From NCBI GenBank assembly GCA_024683675.1, contig JAIKYB010000019.1:1-34933 (forward strand): a stretch of DNA of 34,933 bases, read 5' to 3'. Source of the DNA: Treponema sp. (GTDB lineage Bacteria > Spirochaetota > Spirochaetia > Treponematales > Treponemataceae). Under the pieces are notes generated by a model. The model ran no database searches and was not told where the DNA came from. It was given only the letters and a program-made list of their open reading frames with translations. Position numbers and translations under genes: made by a program. Of the stretch, positions 24,408-32,386 are shown piece after piece. Position 1 is the stretch's first letter. Each line of letters opens with the position of its first letter.

Positions 24408-24425
24408 TCATAATTCTAATTATGA
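24408..24425 (+). promoter_or_regulatory. Inverted repeat over the ligase fusion start codon
   Basis: A perfect inverted repeat, TCATAATT-CT-AATTATGA, covers the ATG (24422-24424) of the membrane-ligase fusion gene, which has no Shine-Dalgarno. It could hide the start in RNA or act as an operator. It also contains CATAAT, a weak -10 look-alike. Confidence 0.55.
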
Positions 24426-26434
24426 AGACTTTCCTGCGTGTACTTTTTTATGTAGTTGCAGCTGTATATCCAATACTTGTTTTTACGCTGCTGGTTGTTT
24501 TTAAGGTTGATACTAAAGTTTTATCTTTGTGTATTATTGCTTTAGCCGCTGCATTCTTTTTAAGTGCCACAGGAAAAAAGAAGACCGGAGAGAAAGGTGC
24601 TCTTGACTGGAAACCGTTGGTTAGTTCAGTGCTCTTTCTTGCAGCCGGTCTTTTTTGTTTTATAACAGGCAAGGAATTCTTCCTTAAGATTTATTCTGTT
24701 GTTATAAACATTACCCTGCTATTTGTTTTTGGAAGCACCCTTTTTATGCCGCCAAACATAATTTTCCGTTTTGCGACACTGGCAGATAAGTCTATAAAAG
24801 GTTCTTCTTATGAACAGCAGGTTTATAAGTACTGCCGTAATGTCACCATTGTTTGGTGTTCTTTCTTTATTCTAAATGGTGCTGCAGCCTTCTGTACAAC
24901 CTTTTCCGCTTCAATTTTTGGATTAGATGAAGAGCAGGCTAGAACTGTTTGGGCTATTTATAATGGCGGTATTTCATACGTGCTTATGGGCACGCTTTTT
25001 GTAGTTGAATTTATTATCAGAAAATTGGTGGATGGAAAGATGATTAAGGCATATCCTATTACAAAATTTAATGCAGACTCCAGAAAGGATAATTACATTC
25101 TTTGTTATGATGATGTATGGTCAAAAAAATCTTACAAAACCTGGAAGGATTTTTTGATTGATACAGCAAAAATGAGAAAGTACATTGAAAGCCAGAATAT
25201 AGATGAGTATATCCTTCATTGTGAAGATTACTGGTATTTCCTTTGTACTTTTGTTGCCTTACTTCAGTGTAAAAAGGCAGCTTATCTTACTCAGAATATT
25301 TCAGAAAGTTTCCTGGCTGATGTTAGAAAAGCAGATATGGGCTTCCTGACAGATCAGAAGTCAGCTTCTAGTGATTATGCCTTTATTCCAGAGCTTATAG
25401 AAAATGCTCCACTTCCAGAGCTTTCTTATTATAGAACTACACCAGAAATTAATGGTGAAGAAACACGTATTTTCCTTTTCACTTCTGGAAGTACGGGAAA
25501 GCCAAAGGCTGTTCCACAGCGTATGAAGGAGTTTGAAGAGGATAATGCCTTCATTATTTCAAAGTGGGCTAAAGAATTTACTTCACGTAAGCTGGTTACA
25601 ACTGTAAGTCAGCATCATATTTATGGATTCCTTTTTGGTGTTTCTCTTCCTTTTACCCTGGGAACACCTTTCCGCAGAAACAGAGTAGAATTCCCTGAAG
25701 AATTCGAAAAAATGACTGATGAAAAATATATTTTGATTGCAACTCCAGCCTTCCTTAAGAGAACTGTAGAAGTAGAAGAAAAACTGAATATGAAGAATAT
25801 CTGGATTTTCTCTAGTGGTGGAGCTGTTTCTCCAGAGCTGGCTGTTGAATGTGGAAAGCTTTTTAAGTTCTATCCGCTTGAAGTTTATGGTTCAACAGAA
25901 ACTTCTGGAATTGCATATCGCCAGCAGGATAAAGACGGACTTATCTGGACTCCTTTTGCAAATGCAAAAATCTGGTTGGGTGATGATGGCTGTCTGAGAA
26001 TTATTTCTCCATATATCAAAGATCCAGCTGGTTTTGCAACTGCAGACCTTGCGGAAATTCATGAAGACGGACGTTTTATTTTGAAGGGACGTTCAGATTC
26101 AATTGTAAAAATCGAAGAAAAAAGAATCTCTATGACAGAGGTTGAAAATAGACTTTTGGAAAGTGGACTTGTAGAAGATGTAAAGGTTGTTGCTCTTAGT
26201 AATGATGTTCGTCAGTATCTTGCAGCTGCCCTTGTTCTGAATAAAAAAGGTCAGGAGCAGTTTAAGGATACAGAAAAGTTCCTTATCAATCGTTGGTTCC
26301 ATGATTATCTGATGAAGTTCTTTGAAAACGTCGTAATTCCAAAAAAATGGCGCTTTATGGACAAATTGCCAACAGATGTTCAGGGTAAAAAACATAAGCT
26401 TGAAATTATGGCATTGTTCGAAAAAACAGAATAG
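24422..26434 (+). CDS. Membrane protein-acyl/aryl-ACP ligase fusion, ApeG-ApeH-like
   Basis: A 670-residue protein with two parts. Residues about 1-205 contain several hydrophobic segments (FLRVLFYVVAAVYPILVFTLLVVF; ITLLFVFGSTLFMP; IVWCSFFILNGAAAFCTTF; GISYVLMGTLFVVEFII), resembling the small membrane protein next to the ligase in APE clusters. Residues about 215-670 form an ANL adenylating enzyme: TSGSTGKPKA near 353, YGSTETSGIA near 488, then RSDSIVKIEEKRIS and the catalytic C-terminal Lys in LPTDVQGKKHK. It would activate an aryl or acyl acid with ATP and load it on an ACP. No Shine-Dalgarno precedes the ATG. In proteobacteria these are usually two genes, so a fusion is notable. Confidence 0.85.
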   Translation: MKTFLRVLFYVVAAVYPILVFTLLVVFKVDTKVLSLCIIALAAAFFLSATGKKKTGEKGALDWKPLVSSVLFLAAGLFCFITGKEFFLKIYSVVINITLLFVFGSTLFMPPNIIFRFATLADKSIKGSSYEQQVYKYCRNVTIVWCSFFILNGAAAFCTTFSASIFGLDEEQARTVWAIYNGGISYVLMGTLFVVEFIIRKLVDGKMIKAYPITKFNADSRKDNYILCYDDVWSKKSYKTWKDFLIDTAKMRKYIESQNIDEYILHCEDYWYFLCTFVALLQCKKAAYLTQNISESFLADVRKADMGFLTDQKSASSDYAFIPELIENAPLPELSYYRTTPEINGEETRIFLFTSGSTGKPKAVPQRMKEFEEDNAFIISKWAKEFTSRKLVTTVSQHHIYGFLFGVSLPFTLGTPFRRNRVEFPEEFEKMTDEKYILIATPAFLKRTVEVEEKLNMKNIWIFSSGGAVSPELAVECGKLFKFYPLEVYGSTETSGIAYRQQDKDGLIWTPFANAKIWLGDDGCLRIISPYIKDPAGFATADLAEIHEDGRFILKGRSDSIVKIEEKRISMTEVENRLLESGLVEDVKVVALSNDVRQYLAAALVLNKKGQEQFKDTEKFLINRWFHDYLMKFFENVVIPKKWRFMDKLPTDVQGKKHKLEIMALFEKTE

Positions 26435-26454
26435 TTTGGGGCAAAGGAGATAAT

Positions 26455-26829
26455 ATGAAAGAAGCAAATAATCACGATATTGTAAATGAAAAGGTAATTT
26501 CTAAGGATGATAATTCTATTGCTTTAGAATTTGTTATTCCTATCACAAGTGATTTCTTTGACGGTCATTTTCCAGAGTATAAGCTTTTACCAGCAGTAGC
26601 TCAGTTTGAAATTATTACAAGATTTTCACGCAAGTATTTTGGAACTCAGCGTTATGTTCCAAATATTAAGAGAATTAAGTTTTCGGCTCCAATCAGACCG
26701 GATACAAAAATCCATCTTGAACTTACATATAAAAAAGAGAAGGGGTCAGTAACATTTAATATGGCTGATGCCAACGTAGAAGGGAAAGTTTATTCATCTG
26801 GAACATTTAGTGTACTGGTTGAAGAATGA
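26455..26829 (+). CDS. apeI: ApeI-type 3-hydroxyacyl-ACP dehydratase
   Basis: A 124-residue hotdog-fold protein with the FabZ/FabA-like stretch TSDFFDGHFPEYKLLPAVAQFEII, keeping the His of GHFP, and a later KRIKFSAPIRPDTKIHLEL strand. It dehydrates 3-hydroxyacyl-ACP to leave a trans double bond; in APE synthesis it works as a heterodimer with ApeP (here at 33598). GCAAAGGAG precedes the ATG. It overlaps the glycosyltransferase gene by four bases (ATGA). Confidence 0.88.
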   Translation: MKEANNHDIVNEKVISKDDNSIALEFVIPITSDFFDGHFPEYKLLPAVAQFEIITRFSRKYFGTQRYVPNIKRIKFSAPIRPDTKIHLELTYKKEKGSVTFNMADANVEGKVYSSGTFSVLVEE

Positions 26830-27566
26830 AATACGGTTTTGTAATTCCTGTTTATAATCATGGAGCTGCTCTTGAAGCAGTTGTAAAAAATCTTCTTGAA
26901 TATCAGCTTCCAATAATCGTTGTTGATGATGGAAATGATGAAAAGAATAAGGCATATATTAATGATATTGCCCAGAGATATCCTCTTGTAACTTTAGTAG
27001 TACGTCCTAAAAATGGTGGTAAAGGGGCTGCCATGAAGGATGGTGTTCAAAAGGCTTATGAAATGGGGCTTACTCATATTCTTCAGCTTGATTCAGATGG
27101 TCAGCATGATGCCGCTCGTGTAGCTGGCTTTTTAGAAAAATCTCGCCAAAATCCGGAAGCAATTATTTGCGGCTATCCGGAATATGATGCTTCTGCGCCA
27201 AAACATAGGGTAAATGGCAGAAAGATTGCAAATGCCTGGATTCACTTTGTAACCCTTTCAAATGATATTGTAGATGCTATGATTGGTTTCCGTGTTTATC
27301 CGGTTCTTCCTTATATAAAGCTTACTAATTCACATGCTTATTTAGATGCCCGAATGGGGTATGATATAGATATTTTGGTTCGGCTTTATTGGAGAAATGT
27401 TCCTGTAATTTCTGAGCCGGTAAAGGTTTTTTATCCTTCTGATGGAATTTCAAACTTCCGCAATGTAAGGGATAATTTAAGAATTGCCGGAACTTATGCA
27501 AGACTTTGCATTGGAATGCTTTTACGCCTTCCTTTGTTAATAGCAAGAAAGAGGCGTCATGTCTGA
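26826..27566 (+). CDS. GT2 family glycosyltransferase of the APE cluster
   Basis: A 246-residue GT-A enzyme of family 2, close to dolichyl-phosphate-mannose-synthase-like proteins: YGFVIPVYNHG, IIVVDDGND (32-38), NGGKGAAMKDGV and the metal-binding LDSDGQH (88-94). It transfers a sugar from a nucleotide donor to a lipid or polyene alcohol; donor and acceptor cannot be read from the sequence. Its start overlaps apeI by four bases and its end overlaps the acyltransferase gene by eight. In some APE clusters a GT2 domain and an acyltransferase form one protein (ApeJ-like), so the two overlapping genes here may be the split form. Confidence 0.86.
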   Translation: MKYGFVIPVYNHGAALEAVVKNLLEYQLPIIVVDDGNDEKNKAYINDIAQRYPLVTLVVRPKNGGKGAAMKDGVQKAYEMGLTHILQLDSDGQHDAARVAGFLEKSRQNPEAIICGYPEYDASAPKHRVNGRKIANAWIHFVTLSNDIVDAMIGFRVYPVLPYIKLTNSHAYLDARMGYDIDILVRLYWRNVPVISEPVKVFYPSDGISNFRNVRDNLRIAGTYARLCIGMLLRLPLLIARKRRHV

Positions 27567-28533
27567 GCAAGAAAAAGAAAGTGATGTGCACTGGGCAGAT
27601 GAAAAAGAGGCAATTTCTTCAAATAAACCTCTTAAGCTTCTTTTGTTCATGTTTAAGACAATACCGACTTTCCTCGTTCATGCCGTTTGCTATCCAGTCA
27701 CTTTCTTTTTTCTGATTTTTTCACCACATGCAAAAAGGGATGCCCTAATTTATCAAAAGCGTCTGAAGGAATTTTCGGGTGGAAAGGTACCTCGTAAAAT
27801 AAGTCCCTATCGTCAGCTATTAAATTTTTCTCTTTGTGTGCTTGAAAAAATGGAAGGCTGGCTTGGTAAGGTAAATTATAACAGAATCAGATACGAAGAT
27901 GATGATATTGAAGAGCTTCTGGGGCTTTTAAGAGAAGGAAAGGGAGCAATCCTCCTTACTTCACATTTGGGAAACATGGAGCTTATGAGAAGCCTGCAGG
28001 ATTATAATACTCAGCTTTGTGGCCGTGAAGTTCCTGTTGTTATTATCATGGACATGAACGTTTCTGCCCAGTTTACTCAGACATTAAAGGAATTAAATCC
28101 AAATTATTCTATGAATGTTGTAGAGGCTTCTAATATTGGACCAGATTCTATGATTTATCTGGAAGAAGAAGCTGAAAAGGGCGCTTTGATTGTAATTGCG
28201 GGAGACCGAACCAGTGCTCAGAATAGAGATAAGGTTATCCGCAAGTCCTTCCTTGGAAAAGAGGCAGACTTTCCTTATGGCGTATTCTTAATTCCGGCTT
28301 TAATGAAGATTCCCCTTTATTATATGTTTGGAATGCGCTCTCACATGTCAATTTTCAAACCAAAGTATAATGTTCATATAGAAAAATCTCTGGTAGATTT
28401 TAATTGTCCTCGTTCAGAAAGAGAAGCTAGAATTTCTGATTGCTGCGGCGAGTTTGTGTCAAAACTGGAAAAATTCTGTATGATGTATCCATATCAGTGG
28501 TATAACTTTTTTAATTTCTGGAAAGAAGAATAA
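27559..28533 (+). CDS. LpxL-like lipid acyltransferase of the APE cluster
   Basis: A 324-residue acyltransferase of the LPLAT/LpxL type. A hydrophobic segment at about 27-55 anchors it to the membrane. The catalytic H136-LGNM-E141 motif (LLTSHLGNMELMR) and AGDRTS near 220 are intact, and the end YPYQWYNFFNFW is like lipid A late acyltransferases. It likely moves an acyl (or polyene acyl) group from ACP to a lipid or glycolipid. Spirochaetes of this type need not make lipid A, so the acceptor may be different. It overlaps the GT2 gene by eight bases and is 18 bases before the LolA-like gene. Confidence 0.85.
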   Translation: MSEQEKESDVHWADEKEAISSNKPLKLLLFMFKTIPTFLVHAVCYPVTFFFLIFSPHAKRDALIYQKRLKEFSGGKVPRKISPYRQLLNFSLCVLEKMEGWLGKVNYNRIRYEDDDIEELLGLLREGKGAILLTSHLGNMELMRSLQDYNTQLCGREVPVVIIMDMNVSAQFTQTLKELNPNYSMNVVEASNIGPDSMIYLEEEAEKGALIVIAGDRTSAQNRDKVIRKSFLGKEADFPYGVFLIPALMKIPLYYMFGMRSHMSIFKPKYNVHIEKSLVDFNCPRSEREARISDCCGEFVSKLEKFCMMYPYQWYNFFNFWKEE

Positions 28534-28551
28534 GATTTCTGGAGGCCTTTT

Positions 28552-29205
28552 ATGAAGAAAATCCTTTTTGCATTATTTTCTAGTATCATCCTTTTTAGTT
28601 CTGCTTTTGTATTTGCTCAGGAAAGTGCCGCTAAAGCCTCAATGACTCTGGAAACTGTATGTGGAGCTCTTGCTGGCAGGCCAAACACAGTTGGGGATTT
28701 TACTCAGATTAAGACTATTACTTCAAATGGCCGTACCCTTAAATCTTACGGAAGCTTTATAATCAGTCTGCAGGGAATAATGTGGAAAACAGAAAAGCCA
28801 TTTCCTTCTTCCTTAATTCTTACAGAAGAGGCAATGGTTCAGATTGCAGCTAATGGGAAAAAATCTGTAATGGATGGAAAGGATAATCAGATTTTTTCTA
28901 ATATTTCGGGAACCCTTTCTTCGGTATTTTCCGGAAATGTAGATGGTCTGAAAAAGAATTTTGAATGCACCTTTACAGATATGGGAAGCGGTAAATGGAC
29001 TCTTTTCCTAAGTCCAAAGGATTCTACTATTGCCTCTGTTATGAAGAGTCTCCAGCTTTCAGGTTCCTTTAATAATATGGAGGCAGAGCTTGAATCCTTA
29101 GAAATGGCAGAAGCTTCCGGAAATACTATAAAATACGAGTTTACAAATCAGAAATATCCAAAGGAACTTTCCGCCGATGAAAAACAGAACTTTATCATTA
29201 ACTGA
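28552..29205 (+). CDS. LolA-like outer membrane lipid/lipoprotein carrier
   Basis: A 217-residue periplasmic protein with a clear signal peptide (KKILFALFSSIILFSSAFVFAQ) and a LolA/LolB-type beta-barrel core: TVGDFTQIKTITSNGRTLKSYGSFIISLQGIMWKTEKPFPSSLIL matches the lipoprotein carrier pattern. In APE clusters a LolA-like protein sits before the MMPL exporter, so it may carry the polyene lipid rather than lipoproteins. GGAGG precedes the ATG. Its end overlaps the next gene by 29 bases, an unusual but tolerable length. Confidence 0.85.
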   Translation: MKKILFALFSSIILFSSAFVFAQESAAKASMTLETVCGALAGRPNTVGDFTQIKTITSNGRTLKSYGSFIISLQGIMWKTEKPFPSSLILTEEAMVQIAANGKKSVMDGKDNQIFSNISGTLSSVFSGNVDGLKKNFECTFTDMGSGKWTLFLSPKDSTIASVMKSLQLSGSFNNMEAELESLEMAEASGNTIKYEFTNQKYPKELSADEKQNFIIN

Positions 29206-31615
29206 TTCTTTTAAGAATATCCCTCAAAAAAGACTTCTTACTGTCTGGTTTATTTATCACTTTGCAATCATTGTATTTTTTCTACTTTCGCTGATTATTT
29301 TCCACGGTCAGATTGGAATTGATTCCGACTTATTCAATCTTGTTCCAAAAAGCATTTCTATGGCTTCGGTAAAAAAAGCTGACGATAAAATGATGGCTGT
29401 GACCTCCAGAAATGTTTTTGTGCTTGTAGCAAACGAGGATTTTTCTGAAGCCAAGAAGGTGGCTCAGGGGCTTTACGGGGCCCTGGAAGGAAGCGAAAAT
29501 TTTGAATCCCTTTCTCTTTACAATGATATTGGGGCAATGGGTGAAATTACAGACTTTTTATACAAGTATCGCTGTAATCTTATTGATGAAAAGACCGCTG
29601 ATTTAATTCTTGCTGAGGATTCCGGGGCTGAAGATTTTGCCATGAATGCTTTGGCTTCGGCTTATGGCGGCTTTACCATGCTTCCTCTTGATAATCTTGA
29701 TTCAGACCCTTTTATGCTTACTGAATACAATCTTCAGAATTATCTGGGTGCGGTTCAGAATGCAGGAACTGCAATGTCTGTAAAAGATGGCGTGCTTGCT
29801 TCTCAGTTTGAAGGAAAGTGGTACGTAATGCTTCGTGCAATTTTAAGCCAGAAGGGTGCAAAGCTTGCTTCAAAGGATAATGCCATTACCGAGATTTACA
29901 AGGCTTGTGATGTTTACGCTAATCAGGGAAGCGAATTTGTTTTTTCGGGTACCCCTTATCACAGTCATGAAAGTTCAAATTCAGCCAGCAGGGAAATTTC
30001 TATAATCGCAAGTCTTTCTATGCTGGTTGTTATAATCCTTTTGATTTTTATTTTCCGTTCTCCAAAGCCTTTGTTTTTTTCTGTAGGTTCAATTCTTACT
30101 TCAATCGGAATAGCCCTGCTGGCTACAATGGCCGTTTTTCATAAAATGCACGTAATTACACTGGTTTTTGGAACTTCCCTTATAGGTTCCTGTATAGATT
30201 ACAGTCTGCATTTCTTTACTCATTGGGCTGGAAACGACGAAATGAAGTCCAGTCTGGAAATTAGAAACCATATTTTTTCCGGTCTTCTAATGGCGATTAT
30301 TTCTACAGGAATCTGTTTCGCAATTCTTTTGTTTGCGCCTTTTACAATTTTGAAGCAGATGTCTCTTTTCTGTCTGGTCGGTTTGGTAAGCTCTTTCCTT
30401 ACTACAATTGCCATTTTCCCTTATATCAAGCTTCCTGCAAAGAGGGGAAATGTTCGTTTTGTAAAGGGCTTTTCCTGTGTGATTTCAAAGCTGGAGCAAA
30501 GATGGGTAGGACGCACTGTAATAACAATCCTCTTCCTTTTTGCCCTGATTTCTATTTGTCTTTTCCACAAAAATATTAGAATTAAAAATAATCTGCTTAC
30601 TCTTTATGATATGCAAGGAAAGCTGCTTCAGGATGAAATTACAGCTGCTAAGGTAATACAGTATACTCCTGGTGGCTGGTACATAGTCAGCGGAGAATCT
30701 GAAAATGAGGCCTTGTTGAACGAAGAAAATCTGCGCAGAGAATTCGAGGCCGCTACAGAAGGAGCCGTCGGTTATGTGAGCACTTCCAGCTTTGTTCCTT
30801 CAATTGAGGCCCAGAAAAAATCAAGGGCCGCTTACAATAAGCTTTTGGGACTTGCCGAAAAGCAGCTTGAAGCCCTGGGCTTTGAGAATGCCGCTGAACT
30901 TTCAGAAAGTCTAAAAGCAGATTTTCTGGCAAGCGAAGAGGATTTTGTTGCTTTTGGAAGAAATAATATCCCTGATTTTATATCTTCTGCAATTTCTTCT
31001 GCCTGGTTGGGTGAGGTTTCAGGAAAGTATTACACAGTTTTACTTCCTACAAAGGTTACAGATTATTCTTCTTACCGCTCTCTTTCCGATAAAAATGAAA
31101 ATGCCTTCTTTATCAGCAAGTCTCAGGATATTAGCGCGGATTTGGATCAGCTTACACAGATGGTTTTGAAATTCTTTGTAGTTGCTTATATCATCATGTT
31201 TATAATGCTTAGATTCTTCTATTCCTGGAAGCAGTCCTTTAAGATTATTTCTGTTCCCTTGCTGATTATTCTGGTTGTAATTGCAGTATTTGCTATCTGT
31301 AAAATTGATTTGGAATTCTTCTCTATTACGGGCTTGATTTTAGTTTTCGGTTTGGGCCTGGACTACATTATTTACATGATGGAAAATGAAAAGAAGAGTC
31401 AAACAGCCTTGTCTGAAAGTGAAAAGACTCTTGAGCCTTTTGCGACTATGGTTTCTTTTGTTACTACAATTATTTCCTTTGGAGCCTTGGCCCTTAGTTC
31501 CTTTAAGCCGGTTCATTTAATTGGACTTTCCATTTTTATTGGATTGGCTACTGCTTACGTTAGTTCTTTCTTCTATGGAAGAATCGGCCATAAAGACAAG
31601 AAGGAGTCAAAATAA
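29177..31615 (+). CDS. MMPL/RND-type exporter of the APE cluster
   Basis: An 812-residue RND superfamily transporter. Helix 1 lies at about 22-43, a large extracytoplasmic domain follows to about 270, then a five-helix bundle from about 270 to 420 (ISIIASLSMLVVIILLIFIF; VFGTSLIGSCIDYSLHFFTHW), a second periplasmic domain, and a second bundle after about 670 with VFGLGLDYIIYMM. The GxxxDY motifs of both halves are those of MMPL proteins that use proton flow to move lipids. It probably lifts the mature polyene lipid from the inner membrane toward the LolA-like carrier and lipoprotein. It overlaps both neighbours (29 bases and one base). Confidence 0.88.
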   Translation: MKNRTLSLTDSFKNIPQKRLLTVWFIYHFAIIVFFLLSLIIFHGQIGIDSDLFNLVPKSISMASVKKADDKMMAVTSRNVFVLVANEDFSEAKKVAQGLYGALEGSENFESLSLYNDIGAMGEITDFLYKYRCNLIDEKTADLILAEDSGAEDFAMNALASAYGGFTMLPLDNLDSDPFMLTEYNLQNYLGAVQNAGTAMSVKDGVLASQFEGKWYVMLRAILSQKGAKLASKDNAITEIYKACDVYANQGSEFVFSGTPYHSHESSNSASREISIIASLSMLVVIILLIFIFRSPKPLFFSVGSILTSIGIALLATMAVFHKMHVITLVFGTSLIGSCIDYSLHFFTHWAGNDEMKSSLEIRNHIFSGLLMAIISTGICFAILLFAPFTILKQMSLFCLVGLVSSFLTTIAIFPYIKLPAKRGNVRFVKGFSCVISKLEQRWVGRTVITILFLFALISICLFHKNIRIKNNLLTLYDMQGKLLQDEITAAKVIQYTPGGWYIVSGESENEALLNEENLRREFEAATEGAVGYVSTSSFVPSIEAQKKSRAAYNKLLGLAEKQLEALGFENAAELSESLKADFLASEEDFVAFGRNNIPDFISSAISSAWLGEVSGKYYTVLLPTKVTDYSSYRSLSDKNENAFFISKSQDISADLDQLTQMVLKFFVVAYIIMFIMLRFFYSWKQSFKIISVPLLIILVVIAVFAICKIDLEFFSITGLILVFGLGLDYIIYMMENEKKSQTALSESEKTLEPFATMVSFVTTIISFGALALSSFKPVHLIGLSIFIGLATAYVSSFFYGRIGHKDKKESK

Positions 31616-32217
31616 TGAAGAAAATCTGTAAGCTGGGGATACTTCTTTTTGCTTGCCTGCTGGCTTTTACTTCCTGTGCTACTACAAAAAAAGCTTCACA
31701 GGCTTCTCTAAGGCCTGTTTATATTACAAACTCAAAAAAGATTAAGCTGCTGCCTTTGGAAAATAGCCAAACTTGTATAGACGGCCTTCAGCTTCTGACA
31801 GGGACCTTTAATGACAGCAGCTTTACTTTGCTTTCTTATACACAGATTGACAGCAGCATTATAAGTCTTGCCCTTATGAATGATATGGGTACAGATATGG
31901 GAAGCCTTATCTATGATGGCCTTACCGTAAATTTTGAGTCTGCCTTTTTGCCAAATCAGCTGCCTGGCGAGTACATAATAAGTGATATTCAAAATGCCTA
32001 TTATTCTGCTGCTGAGCTTGAAGCTTCTTATCAGGCAGCTCACCTAACTTTTAGTGTCAGCTCTGTGGAAGATCCGGATTCTCAGATAAAAGAAATCCGC
32101 CGTATTTATGATGGCAAAAAGCTGATAGAAGAAATTGAAATTAGCGAAAAGGAAGTTTATATAAAGAATTACCTGCGAGGATATTCTTACAATCTGCTGA
32201 ATTATGATGGAGAATAG
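31615..32217 (+). CDS. Lipoprotein, ApeN-like (DUF3261-like)
   Basis: A 200-residue lipoprotein: KKICKLGILLFACLLAFTSC with lipobox Cys21. The mature part, from KLLPLENSQTCIDGLQLLTG to EVYIKNYLRGYSYNLLNY, has the size, place and beta-strand style of the DUF3261 lipoproteins found after the MMPL gene in APE clusters. It may be the outer membrane acceptor, a LolB counterpart. The ATG overlaps the MMPL stop by one base and AGAAGGAG precedes it. The family call rests mainly on neighbours, since sequence similarity is modest by eye. Confidence 0.78.
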   Translation: MKKICKLGILLFACLLAFTSCATTKKASQASLRPVYITNSKKIKLLPLENSQTCIDGLQLLTGTFNDSSFTLLSYTQIDSSIISLALMNDMGTDMGSLIYDGLTVNFESAFLPNQLPGEYIISDIQNAYYSAAELEASYQAAHLTFSVSSVEDPDSQIKEIRRIYDGKKLIEEIEISEKEVYIKNYLRGYSYNLLNYDGE

Positions 32218-32386
32218 GGGAGGATTTAAGGGGCTTTGACTGCGCGGTGCACTTTTGTGCGGGTCACTTTTGCACGGGGCACTTTTTTGGGGGGGCCCTT
32301 TTGCGGGAGGGCCCTTGTTATGCAGGTGGCACCCAAAAACAACATGTTTTCAAAATCCTTCTTTTGCATTACAATCCAATAAACAA
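32218..32386. repeat. GC-rich 15-bp tandem repeat before the ketosynthase gene
   Basis: Four consecutive 15-base units fill 32241-32300: TGCGCGGTGCACTTT, TGTGCGGGTCACTTT, TGCACGGGGCACTTT, then the diverged TTTGGGGGGGCCCTT; a fifth diverged unit (TTGCGGGAGGGCCCTT) ends at 32316. The unit is a multiple of three, so reverse-strand reading gives KV-x-R-A/T repeats, seen in the spurious ORF 32226..32411. Past 32320 the sequence becomes AT-rich; TTTTCA (32347-32352), 17 bases, TACAAT (32370-32375) form a possible promoter for the ketosynthase gene, whose ATG at 32387 lacks a Shine-Dalgarno. Confidence 0.8.

Noticed and set aside
32255-32386. 44-residue N-terminal extension of the ketosynthase in the ORF track
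   Set aside because: The codons lie in GC-rich repeat DNA and the fold begins at the ATG at 32387.
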